Source of the DNA: an uncultured Eubacteriales bacterium | Lineage (GTDB): Bacteria > Bacillota > Clostridia > Peptostreptococcales > Anaerovoracaceae | Length of the DNA stretch: 10,804 nucleotides | Assembly (NCBI GenBank): GCA_902793875.1 | Contig: CADBFL010000044.1 | Location: 1 to 10,804 of the forward strand | Direction: 5' to 3' | Part shown: one piece after another, positions 1 to 7,070 of the stretch | Layout: each line of letters opens with the position of its first letter | Position numbering within the stretch: position 1 is the stretch's first letter | Notes under the pieces: model-generated | What the model saw: the letters and a program-made list of their open reading frames with translations, nothing else | The model's database searches: none | Told to the model about the DNA's origin: nothing | Position numbers and translations under genes: made by a program

Positions 1-134
1 CCGAAGAGCTCGCAAAAGCCCTTTGAAAGCGCAATGGTGACCACCCGTCTGTCTATGAACTGATAAACGGCTACAGGCACGCTCATGTTTTCGATCAGCT
101 TTTCTTCAGCTTCGCCGAACCGGTACTTTTCCAT
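1..134 (-). CDS. N-terminal fragment of a PAS-like sensor/signalling protein (cut by window edge)
   Basis: Only the first 44 codons are visible; the gene runs off the left edge. The fragment begins MEKYRFGEAEEKL, then has a stretch around residues 15-44 with VPVAVYQFIDRRVV and ALSKGFCELF. This resembles the opening of PAS-type sensor domains at the N-terminus of clostridial GGDEF/EAL or PAS signalling proteins; that comparison is from memory, and the catalytic or output domain is not in view. Two adjacent ATGs exist (137 and 134). The second is preferred because the GGAGG core of the ribosome binding site lies 6 nt upstream of it but only 3 nt from the first. The start overlaps the stop of the TPR gene, so the two are probably translationally coupled. 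No signal peptide or membrane segment is seen in the visible part. Confidence 0.55.
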   Translation of the reverse strand, partial: MEKYRFGEAEEKLIENMSVPVAVYQFIDRRVVTIALSKGFCELF

Positions 135-1195
135 CATTCTCCTCCGGCATCCTGATCACTGAGACCGTTCCTGACGATCTCTATTTTTTTTCTGTATTTT
201 GAGGCGTTCTCTTCGTCGCCCGACATTGCGTATATAACTGCGAGTTCTTCCATGGCGTCGGTATTGCGCGGCGACAGTCTGAGCACCCTCTTATAGCATT
301 CCTCGGCTTCTTTCGCGTTCCCGAGTGCCGATTCCGCCGTTGCGAGGTAATACCACAGAGGCCACCAGCCTGAATAAGCGCTCTCGCGGTATGCATCCAG
401 GACCGCCTTTCCGCCCTGAAAGTCTCCGCTCATTATCATGTTGCATCCCCTCTCGATCTCAACGGGATCTGAGAGTTCCTCGAGCCTTCCGGATATCTCG
501 TCTCTGAGTGACGCGAGCATGTCGTCATCCATCTCATGAGTCTCGTTCTCCATCCCGGACGAATACTTCATGAAGTCCTGCCAGGTCAGCTGAGCCTTCA
601 GATAAAGGCCCATGTTGAGATAGGCATAGCCGAGAAAGTAATATCCCATCGCGAACCCGGGATGGATCATGGTCAGGAGTTCGAATGTCTCCATGGATTC
701 GGCCTTGAACATGCCTATCCTCTCTCCTTCGCCATCCCCTTCGCCGAAGGCCGCAGCATCGGCGTCGCTTATCTCCTTACAGGCTCTGGCGTAAAGATAC
801 AGAGCCTCGCGGGACTTCGGATCGAGCCTCAGGGCCGCGCGCAGAAGCATGCAGGCATCTTCGAGGTCTCCCGCGTCAGCGGATCTCGCCCCTTCGGCCA
901 CGAGCATCGGCACGGCGTCTCCGCCGGCAGCGTGTTTTATGAAATCAGCGTAATTCGCTGCATATACGAAAACCGGATCTGCGCCGATGACTCTCGCCAT
1001 GTTGAGGACTATGTTCCTTACATCCGTCTCTCCCGCATTGCCGCTGGCATCAGCGCCGAGCGGCACGGCGACCCCGCTGAGAATGCCGGAAGCTCCCGTC
1101 CTTTCGAGCCAGTCCTCCGAGAGTTCGGCAAACATCATGTCCCTCACGCGCGGACTGAGGTATTCGCTTATCCTGTCTTTATTTTTATCTTCCAA
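134..1195 (-). CDS. Cytoplasmic TPR-repeat protein of unknown function
   Basis: The protein is 353 residues, with no signal peptide or membrane helix, so it is probably cytoplasmic. Tetratricopeptide-like helical pairs appear at about residues 96-141 (ending in LRLDPKSREALYLYARA), 183-212 (YYFLGYAYLNMGLYLKAQ), 246-272 (a degenerate unit) and 278-342 (WYYLATAESALGNAKEAEE, then LRLSPRNTDAMEELAVIYA). TPRs usually act as protein-binding scaffolds. Residues 144-160 form an acidic, glycine-rich insert. The chosen start is a TTG only 4 nt after the stop of the radical SAM-like gene; it has no convincing ribosome binding site and would depend on coupling. An alternative start is the ATG pair at 1138/1135, preceded by GAGGGA (1140-1145), giving a protein about 19-20 residues shorter. 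The tight packing with both neighbours suggests a shared function that the sequence does not name. Confidence 0.8.
   Translation of the reverse strand: MEDKNKDRISEYLSPRVRDMMFAELSEDWLERTGASGILSGVAVPLGADASGNAGETDVRNIVLNMARVIGADPVFVYAANYADFIKHAAGGDAVPMLVAEGARSADAGDLEDACMLLRAALRLDPKSREALYLYARACKEISDADAAAFGEGDGEGERIGMFKAESMETFELLTMIHPGFAMGYYFLGYAYLNMGLYLKAQLTWQDFMKYSSGMENETHEMDDDMLASLRDEISGRLEELSDPVEIERGCNMIMSGDFQGGKAVLDAYRESAYSGWWPLWYYLATAESALGNAKEAEECYKRVLRLSPRNTDAMEELAVIYAMSGDEENASKYRKKIEIVRNGLSDQDAGGE
139..145 (-). promoter_or_regulatory. Ribosome binding site of the PAS-like gene
   Basis: The minus strand reads GGAGGAG here, inside the last codons of the TPR gene. It favours the ATG at 134-132 over the ATG at 137-135, and shows that the downstream gene has its own strong initiation site despite the stop/start overlap. 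Confidence 0.6.
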
Positions 1196-1199
1196 GGTT

Positions 1200-2714
1200 T
1201 CAGTCCCAGCCCTTTTTATCGAACTTTCTCATGGCGTCTTCGGACACCAGCTCAGCAAGGTCCGTGTATATCACGTCCTTGAGTATGTCGAGCTTTACAG
1301 GGTCCGCAAGCTCGTCATACAGGCCGCAGCAGTACTTATACAGCGTGCGGGCAAGATTCTCCTTCCTGTTCAGTTTGCCGCTCAGCTCGCTCCTCATGAT
1401 ATATGATGTGAGTCCCCTGAAGAGCTCGTACGGCTTAAGCCCCGTGTCGTTCAGTATCCTCGGCAGAGAGTTTTTGAACCCTCCGTCTCCGACATAGCTT
1501 TCGACCGTTCTGGCAACTCCTCTCAGCCTCAGCATCTCTGCGGCCGTGAGGTGACCTGTTGAGATCACCTCGTAAGGAGCATGCGATGCGTACACGTATC
1601 CGTATCTGTCGGCTTCCTGCCTGAGAGCGCTGCCCTTGCTCATGAATACAGGCTCTATGTGGACAGGCATGCCCTCCGCCATACCGAACGCCTTGTTGAA
1701 CGAACGTGAGAACATCGCTTCTGTTTCGAGCGGAAGTCCTGCCTTTACATGGATCTCCGTCCGCACATTGCCCGCCTGAAGCAGCTTTGTTATGTTGTAC
1801 ATCAGACGGTAGATGTTCTCGCCTCTTCCGATAGCGGCAAGCACCTCCGGATTCACGCTGGCTATGTCTATGTTGAATGTTATCTGGCCGTCTCTTGCCT
1901 CAGCCAGAAGTCTCATCGTCTCTTCGTCCAGGTCATCGCCGTTCACGTTGAACTCAAAGCCGGTGACGCCGTTGTCATTGTTGATGATGTATTCGAGTAT
2001 CCTGTAAGCCCTTTCGCTGTTGTAGTTGAAGAAGCTGTCGAGGAATACGACCCTGTCCACCTCGCTGGCAAGGAAGTACCTGAGCTCGGTGCAGACCCTG
2101 CCGAGGCCGATAGACCTTACCCTTGCGTCAGGCAGGTACTGCGAGTAGACCGTCCTGTCGGACGTGCCCCTTATGGTCTCGTAATATACAGTCCCTTTTC
2201 CGGCCTCGAATTTGTCGTAAGGGAACGGGAGGGCCTCCATGTCTACCGGCGCGTCGTACGGATTGACGACCACCTGTTCGTTATCTCTGTATGCAAGACC
2301 CGGTATGTTCTCGTAGTCGAACTCGTAGCTGAGAAGCGATTTGATGAAGCTGAACATGACCCTTTCGCCTTCGCCTCTTACGACGTAATCGACAAAGAGA
2401 TTTTCCTTCATGAATCTGCGCGTCTCGAAAGATACTTCAGGGCCTCCGAAAACGATCGCAACGGTCGGGACGGCTTTCTTCACCATCTCGGCTACGTGCC
2501 TGAGCTTGCCTTCGTTGAAGCGGTCCGCATGGAAGTACACGATATTGTGCTGGCCGGACGCGATCTCTTCAAATATGTCAGTGTAAAGATCGCTTCTCCC
2601 GAAGCTCTTCAGCCTGATCTCCATCGGAGAATCGGCGAGGACACAATACAGGTATTTGAGCGCCAGATCGGTGCGCACCTCATCGGACTCTATTGTAGTT
2701 AATAACAGTTTCAT
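1200..2714 (-). CDS. B12-binding/radical SAM family protein lacking the cluster cysteines (probable pseudoenzyme)
   Basis: Full-length 504-residue member of the B12-binding domain radical SAM family, of the type with a C-terminal DUF4080-like region. Seen: an N-terminal Rossmann-like domain with GGPEVSFE and then GEGE; the family block YYETIRG at the start of the radical SAM barrel; later AGLPLE; and a C-terminal region with YASHAPYEVIS. In active relatives YYE..RG is followed by CxxxCxxC, which binds the [4Fe-4S] cluster. Here these positions are Thr184, Thr188 and Ser191 with the 3- and 2-residue spacing intact, so a SAM-cleaving cluster should not form by the usual ligands. The reading frame is unbroken, arguing against ordinary gene decay. 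The start at 2714 (MKLLLTT) is chosen over ATGs at 2732 and 2729 because AAAGGA lies 6 nt upstream of it and relatives begin similarly. It lies 4 nt upstream of the TPR gene. The function is unknown; a structural, SAM-binding or regulatory role is inferred. Confidence 0.85.
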   Translation of the reverse strand: MKLLLTTIESDEVRTDLALKYLYCVLADSPMEIRLKSFGRSDLYTDIFEEIASGQHNIVYFHADRFNEGKLRHVAEMVKKAVPTVAIVFGGPEVSFETRRFMKENLFVDYVVRGEGERVMFSFIKSLLSYEFDYENIPGLAYRDNEQVVVNPYDAPVDMEALPFPYDKFEAGKGTVYYETIRGTSDRTVYSQYLPDARVRSIGLGRVCTELRYFLASEVDRVVFLDSFFNYNSERAYRILEYIINNDNGVTGFEFNVNGDDLDEETMRLLAEARDGQITFNIDIASVNPEVLAAIGRGENIYRLMYNITKLLQAGNVRTEIHVKAGLPLETEAMFSRSFNKAFGMAEGMPVHIEPVFMSKGSALRQEADRYGYVYASHAPYEVISTGHLTAAEMLRLRGVARTVESYVGDGGFKNSLPRILNDTGLKPYELFRGLTSYIMRSELSGKLNRKENLARTLYKYCCGLYDELADPVKLDILKDVIYTDLAELVSEDAMRKFDKKGWD

Positions 2715-2720
2715 GCATGT

Positions 2721-2726
2721 TCCTTT
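2721..2726 (-). promoter_or_regulatory. Ribosome binding site that sets the start of the radical SAM-like gene
   Basis: The minus strand reads AAAGGA, 6 nt before the ATG at 2714-2712. The two upstream in-frame ATGs (2732 and 2729) have no purine-rich site before them, so the shorter protein is the better reading. Confidence 0.6.
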
Positions 2727-2736
2727 CATCATTCTG

Positions 2737-2757
2737 CCGGAGGAGCCATGCCTCCGG
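2737..2757 (-). repeat. Perfect inverted repeat (hairpin) upstream of the radical SAM-like gene
   Basis: CCGGAGG and CCTCCGG form a perfect 7-bp GC-rich stem with a 7-nt loop, between argS and the next gene and 10 nt before the ribosome binding site. No T-tract follows on either strand, so it is not a standard intrinsic terminator. It could be an mRNA processing or stability element, an attenuating structure or an operator; the sequence does not decide. The rest of the argS to radical SAM gap (2715-2808) shows no gene and no convincing promoter. Confidence 0.5.
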
Positions 2758-2808
2758 AGATCATGGTCTTCTTCACTGCAGCAGCGCCGCAGCGGTCAGA
2801 AGAAAGCC

Positions 2809-4536
2809 TTACATCCTTTCAGGGGCCCCGATCCCCAGCAGTCCCAGACAATTTGCGATGACCGTCTTCGATGCCTTTACGAGCGCCAGTTTTGCCTTTC
2901 TTTCATCTTCGTTGTCTGTCAGGATATGCTCGTCGTGGTAGAACTTGTTGAACGCCTGAGCTATGTCCGTCAGATGCCTGGTGAGTATAGACGGCTCGTA
3001 CTTGTCAGCCGCCTCGATGATGACCTCAGGCACCCTGTAAAGCAGTTTTGCAAGAGCATAGGCGCTGTCGCTTTCGAGGTACCCGGGATCGAAATCATTC
3101 AGATGGTTCACATCCGTCCCTTCTGCTTCGGCTTTTCTGAGCACGCTCGAAGCCCTCGCGTGAGTGTACTGCACGTACGGGCCGGTCTCTCCGTCGAAAT
3201 TCAGCACCTTGTCCCAGCTGAATACATAATCTTTGATCCTGTTGTTTGAAAGTTCCTGGAATATGACGGCTCCGATGCCTACCTCTTTAGAGACCTCGGC
3301 GATGTCGACGCCCTGGGTCTCCTTTTCGCGCATGATATCCGCCGTCTTCTGCACCGCGGTGTTCAGAACGTCTTCGAGGAACACGACCCTGCCCTCTCTC
3401 GTGGACATCATCTTTATGTCATCCCCGTCCGACAGGCTGACCAGGCCGAACGGCACGTGTATGCAGTCCTTCTCCCACTCGCAGCCCATGAGCTCGAGCA
3501 CTTTCTTCCACTGGCGGAAGTGCAGGTTCTGCTGCGAGGCGACCACGTAGATGCACTTGTAGAAATCATAGTGTTCCCTGCGGTATACGGCGGCCGCTAT
3601 GTCCCTTGTGACATAGAGGCTGGAGCCGTCCGACTTGGTGATCATGGCAGCTCCCATGTCATACGGCTCAAGGTCGACTATATGGGCTCCCTGCGATTCG
3701 ATCAGCAGCCCTTTGTCCTCCAGCTCGTCTATGATCGCCGGCATCTTGTCCGAGTAGAAGCTCTCTCCGGCATACGAATCGAACTCTATGCCGAGCATAT
3801 CGTATACCCTGTTGAATTCCGCCAGCGAGAGCTCTCTGAATTTCTTCCAGAGTTCGACCTCTTCCGGCTCTCCGGCTTCGAGTCTCACGAAGGTCTCTCT
3901 CGCTTCATCCTCGAGTTCCGGATGCTCTTTCGCTTCTTCGTGGAACTTCGTATAGTAGGCAAGAAGGGTCTTTATCGGGTCTTTGGCGAGTTCCTCCTCG
4001 CTGCCCCATTTTCTGTATGCGACTATCATCTTGCCGAACTGGGTGCCGTAGTCTCCGAGGTGGTTGATCCTTGTGACATCGTAACCGGTAGCATCATACA
4101 GCTTGTAGAGCGCGTTTCCGATGACAGTGCTCCTTATGTGACCTATGTGGAAAGGCTTGGCGATGTTCGGAGATGAGTACTCGACTATGACCTTGCGGCC
4201 CTGTCCGACATCCGACCTGCCGTATTCCGCCCCTTTTGAGTTCACCTCATCGACGACCTGGCCCGCAAAATATGCCCGGTCTATGAAGAAATTGACATAG
4301 GCGTTCACGTTCTCTACTTCAGTGAATCCCTCCGTGCCTCTTACTCTGTCCGCAATGTCCTGAGCGATCATCTGAGGGGCTTTTCTGAGAGTCTTTGCCA
4401 GCCTGAAGCAAGGGAAGGCATAGTCCCCCATGGCTTCGTCGGCAGGTATCTCTATGATTTCCTTTATCTCTTCCGCGCTGAGTCCCAGCGACTCATCATA
4501 TATCGCTTCTGCTATGAGTTCCTTGAAATCCGTCAT
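2809..4536 (-). CDS. argS: Arginyl-tRNA synthetase
   Basis: Class I aminoacyl-tRNA synthetase that charges tRNA-Arg with arginine in the cytoplasm. The 575 residues fit the family's usual length. Seen in order: an N-terminal additional domain (about 1-95, with PADEAMGDYAFPCF); the catalytic signature NIAKPFHIGHIRS with HIGH at residues 130-133; INHLGDYGTQFGK shortly after; the second signature as IKMMSTREG (about 374-382), matching the MSTR-type loop of this family; and the DALR-type anticodon-binding C-terminus, with YVQYTHARA and a final LLGIGAPERM typical of bacterial ArgRS. The ATG is preceded by AAAGGT about 10 nt upstream. The gene follows the mutS2 terminator and has its own candidate promoter; no T-box leader fits in the 122-nt gap. 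It may be cotranscribed with the radical SAM-like, TPR and PAS-like genes downstream, since no terminator is seen between them. Confidence 0.97.
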   Translation of the reverse strand: MTDFKELIAEAIYDESLGLSAEEIKEIIEIPADEAMGDYAFPCFRLAKTLRKAPQMIAQDIADRVRGTEGFTEVENVNAYVNFFIDRAYFAGQVVDEVNSKGAEYGRSDVGQGRKVIVEYSSPNIAKPFHIGHIRSTVIGNALYKLYDATGYDVTRINHLGDYGTQFGKMIVAYRKWGSEEELAKDPIKTLLAYYTKFHEEAKEHPELEDEARETFVRLEAGEPEEVELWKKFRELSLAEFNRVYDMLGIEFDSYAGESFYSDKMPAIIDELEDKGLLIESQGAHIVDLEPYDMGAAMITKSDGSSLYVTRDIAAAVYRREHYDFYKCIYVVASQQNLHFRQWKKVLELMGCEWEKDCIHVPFGLVSLSDGDDIKMMSTREGRVVFLEDVLNTAVQKTADIMREKETQGVDIAEVSKEVGIGAVIFQELSNNRIKDYVFSWDKVLNFDGETGPYVQYTHARASSVLRKAEAEGTDVNHLNDFDPGYLESDSAYALAKLLYRVPEVIIEAADKYEPSILTRHLTDIAQAFNKFYHDEHILTDNEDERKAKLALVKASKTVIANCLGLLGIGAPERM

Positions 4537-4593
4537 TTATTATTACCTTTTTAACCGTTTTTTACATGAAAAATGAACATAATTTGACAAATT

Positions 4594-4602
4594 ATTGTAG
4601 CA
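4594..4602 (-). promoter_or_regulatory. Candidate extended -10 promoter for argS
   Basis: The minus strand reads TGCTACAAT, a TGn extended -10 with one mismatch to TATAAT, about 57 nt upstream of the argS start. The matching -35 region falls inside the upstream terminator hairpin and is poor, which is tolerable for an extended -10 site. The predicted leader of roughly 50 nt is AT-rich with no obvious structured element. Confidence 0.45.
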
Positions 4603-4603
4603 C

Positions 4604-4634
4604 AAAAAAACGGCGTTTTCATCATTACACGCCG
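4604..4634 (-). terminator. Intrinsic terminator after mutS2
   Basis: On the minus strand CGGCGT (4634-4629) pairs perfectly with ACGCCG (4616-4611) across a 12-nt loop and is followed directly by seven Ts. It lies 24 nt after the mutS2 stop and closes the ftsZ-to-mutS2 transcription unit. Confidence 0.85.
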
Positions 4635-4658
4635 ATTTTAAACAATATTAATTACAGT

Positions 4659-7070
4659 TTATTTGCGGCCCTTAAGCTCGACTATCGTGCAGCCCTCGCC
4701 GCCGTCGTTGTACGGGGCGGACTTATAGGACTTCACATGCCTGTTCCGGGCAAGCTCGGCCCTGAGGCCTTTTCTGAGTATGCCCTCGCCTCTTCCGTGG
4801 ATTATGTGCACCGTGACAAGGCCCGCGAGGAACGCATCGTCGATGTATTTGTTCATGAGATCCGTCGCCTCATCGAGGTCCTTGCCGATGAGGTTTATCT
4901 CGGGCCTTACGGTCTTCGTCTTTCCGAAAGACATGCTGCCGTACTTCGCTTTTTTCTTCTCCTTGTTTCCCTGAGGTTCGGATTCTGCTATCACGATATC
5001 CCTAATGTTGACATCGGTCTTTATCGATCCGAGTCTTATCCTGAGATTGCCTCTTGCGTCAGGCAGGGTCTCTACATCCCCGGTCTGATCGAGCTTTGTG
5101 TACCTGACTCTCATGCCTACCCTGATGTCCGAAGGATCCGGAGTCTTGCCGGTCTGCAGCGTCTCCGGCCTTGGAGCCTTTGCGGGCTTCAGAGCGGATT
5201 CTGCCTGTCTGAGTTTCTTTCTGCTCTCGGCTGCTCCGCCCGCGATATGACCTTCGTTGAAGCCTGCATCTTTTTTTCTGTGCTGTATGTCCCTCAGCTC
5301 TGCGGTTATGTCGTCTATGGTGCCCTGCGCGTCTCTCAGCATGGCGCCGGCTTTCTTTCTGGCGTCCTCAACAATTTTTGCAGCCTCTGATCTTGCATCC
5401 GCCAGTTCCTTCTCGGCTTCGCTCATGGCTTCGTGGGCAGCTTCTCTTTCCCTTCCGGCTTCAGCCAGAGCGGCTTCGGCTTCGGCCTGATCGGCTTCGA
5501 CCCTCGATACAGCCTGCTCGAATTCGAGCTGCTCCTCTCCGAGGAGTTCGGCGGCGCGGGTTATGATGTCTTTGCTCAGCCCGAGTTTTTCGGAGATCTC
5601 AAAAGCGTTCGACTTGCCCGGCAGGCCGACTCTCAGCCTGTATGTAGGCGAAAGAGTCTCGACATCGAATTCCATCGATGCATTTTCGACCCCCGGAGTC
5701 GAAAGCGCGTATTTTTTCAGTTCCGTATAGTGGGTGGTCGCAGCAATGAGGCATCCTGCTTCCTTGAGTCTCTCAAGCTCGGCTATGCCAAGCGCCGCGC
5801 CCTCGAGAGGATCGGTGCCCGCGCCAAGCTCATCCAGAAGCACCAGGCTGCCCTCTCCGGCTTTTTCGAATATCTCTATTATGTTCTTCATGTGAGACGA
5901 GAAGGTGCTGAGGCTCTGCTCTATGCTCTGCTCGTCGCCGATGTCCGCGAAGATCTCCTTCAGGACCGGCATGCTGCTGTTTTCGTCCGCAGGAATGTGA
6001 AGACCGCTCTGAGCCATGAGGCACAGCAGTCCTATGGTCTTGAGAGTGACTGTTTTTCCGCCGGTGTTAGGCCCGGTTATGAGGAGGGTCGTCCATTCCC
6101 TGCCGAGCTCTGCGTTTACCGGTACAACTTTATCGTCTGGTATCAGCGGATGCCTGCCGGCCCTGATGTCTATGAAGCCCTCTTCGTTCAGATGCGGCTC
6201 CCTCCCGTCCATCATGACGGAAAGCCTGCCTTTGGCGCCGATGAAGTCGAGTTCAGTGAGCAGCTTCTGATTGTTCTCGATCGCCTTCGCGTGCTCGCCG
6301 ACCCTGCTGCTGAACGCCTCGAGTATCCTGGTGATCTCGGCCTGCTCATCGAGCTCGAGCTGTTTCAGTTCGTTGTTCAGATTGACCACGGCCTGGGGCT
6401 CTACGAACAGCGTCGCCCCTGTGGATGACTGGTCGTGCACCATTCCCGGGAAGAGGTTCACGTATTCCTTCTTGACCGGGATCACGTATCTTCCGTTTCG
6501 CATCGTGACGATGGCGTCCTGCAGATGTGACCGCGCAGAGCCCGAGCTTATCATTTTCTGAAGCCTGGACTTGATAAGGCCGTTCCTGTTGTTTATCTCG
6601 CGCCTTATCGCTCTGAGTTCCGGCGATGCGCTGTCCGACATCTCGTCTTCGCTTATGACGGCATCTGCGATGTCCTGCTCGAGTTTCGGCACCGGCTCGA
6701 GGAGTCCCGCGATCTCGGGTATCACCTCGAGTCCTTCAGGCATCTCTTCTGAAAGGAATCCTTTGACGGTGCGTGCCGCGTTGAGGGCGCTCCTGATCTG
6801 CAGAAGCTCCCTCATGCTTAGTATCCTGCCCTTTTTCGCCATGCCGGTGAGAGGGCTTATGTCGCCTGTCTCTCCGACGGGGATATTCCCCTTATACAGA
6901 ATAACGGAAACCGCTTCTGTAGTTTCCGTTAATGCGTCCCGCACCATGCGCATGTTTGTCAGCGGACTGAGCTGAGCGATGCGTTCCCTCGTGAGCGCCG
7001 AGCCCGCCTGCTGCGCCAGCAGGTCTGTTATTTTGTTGAATTCGAGGAGTGTGAGTATTTTAGAGTTCAT
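4659..7070 (-). CDS. mutS2: MutS2 (ATPase with coiled coil, KOW and C-terminal Smr domain)
   Basis: MutS2 family ATPase of 803 residues, the usual length. In Firmicutes the family is linked to recombination control and, more recently, to rescue of collided ribosomes. Seen: an N-terminal lever/clamp region to about 320; Walker A GPNTGGKT at 333-340; Walker B LVLLDELGAGTDP with Asp413-Glu414; an Ala/Glu-rich coiled coil at about 510-630; a KOW-like segment (VGMRVRYTKLDQTGDVETL) near 665-715; and a C-terminal Smr domain at 725-803 with HGRGEG (758-763) and GGEGCTIVELK. The Smr LDxR/LDxH motif reads INLIG (725-729), so one proposed nuclease motif is absent while HGxG is kept; similar variants occur in clostridial MutS2 as far as I recall. 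The start overlaps the zapA stop by 11 nt; AAGGA lies very close to the ATG and no other in-frame start exists, so coupling to zapA is likely. A terminator follows. Confidence 0.96.
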   Translation of the reverse strand: MNSKILTLLEFNKITDLLAQQAGSALTRERIAQLSPLTNMRMVRDALTETTEAVSVILYKGNIPVGETGDISPLTGMAKKGRILSMRELLQIRSALNAARTVKGFLSEEMPEGLEVIPEIAGLLEPVPKLEQDIADAVISEDEMSDSASPELRAIRREINNRNGLIKSRLQKMISSGSARSHLQDAIVTMRNGRYVIPVKKEYVNLFPGMVHDQSSTGATLFVEPQAVVNLNNELKQLELDEQAEITRILEAFSSRVGEHAKAIENNQKLLTELDFIGAKGRLSVMMDGREPHLNEEGFIDIRAGRHPLIPDDKVVPVNAELGREWTTLLITGPNTGGKTVTLKTIGLLCLMAQSGLHIPADENSSMPVLKEIFADIGDEQSIEQSLSTFSSHMKNIIEIFEKAGEGSLVLLDELGAGTDPLEGAALGIAELERLKEAGCLIAATTHYTELKKYALSTPGVENASMEFDVETLSPTYRLRVGLPGKSNAFEISEKLGLSKDIITRAAELLGEEQLEFEQAVSRVEADQAEAEAALAEAGREREAAHEAMSEAEKELADARSEAAKIVEDARKKAGAMLRDAQGTIDDITAELRDIQHRKKDAGFNEGHIAGGAAESRKKLRQAESALKPAKAPRPETLQTGKTPDPSDIRVGMRVRYTKLDQTGDVETLPDARGNLRIRLGSIKTDVNIRDIVIAESEPQGNKEKKKAKYGSMSFGKTKTVRPEINLIGKDLDEATDLMNKYIDDAFLAGLVTVHIIHGRGEGILRKGLRAELARNRHVKSYKSAPYNDGGEGCTIVELKGRK

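Noticed and set aside
1749..2702. Long plus-strand open frame opposite the radical SAM-like gene
   Set aside because: It has no recognisable motif, and the minus-strand frame has clear family motifs, so this is an antisense shadow.
2758..2808. Possible terminator after argS, from TTCTTC and GAAGAA flanking a GC-rich stretch
   Set aside because: The stem is short with a mismatched interior and no T-run follows, so it does not meet the pattern of an intrinsic terminator.
4537..4603. T-box or other riboswitch in the argS leader
   Set aside because: The leader is about 50-60 nt, too short for a T-box, and shows no specifier loop or antiterminator sequence.
5433..6428. Plus-strand open frame opposite mutS2
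   Set aside because: The minus strand carries unmistakable Walker A and B motifs across the same bases; the antisense translation looks random.
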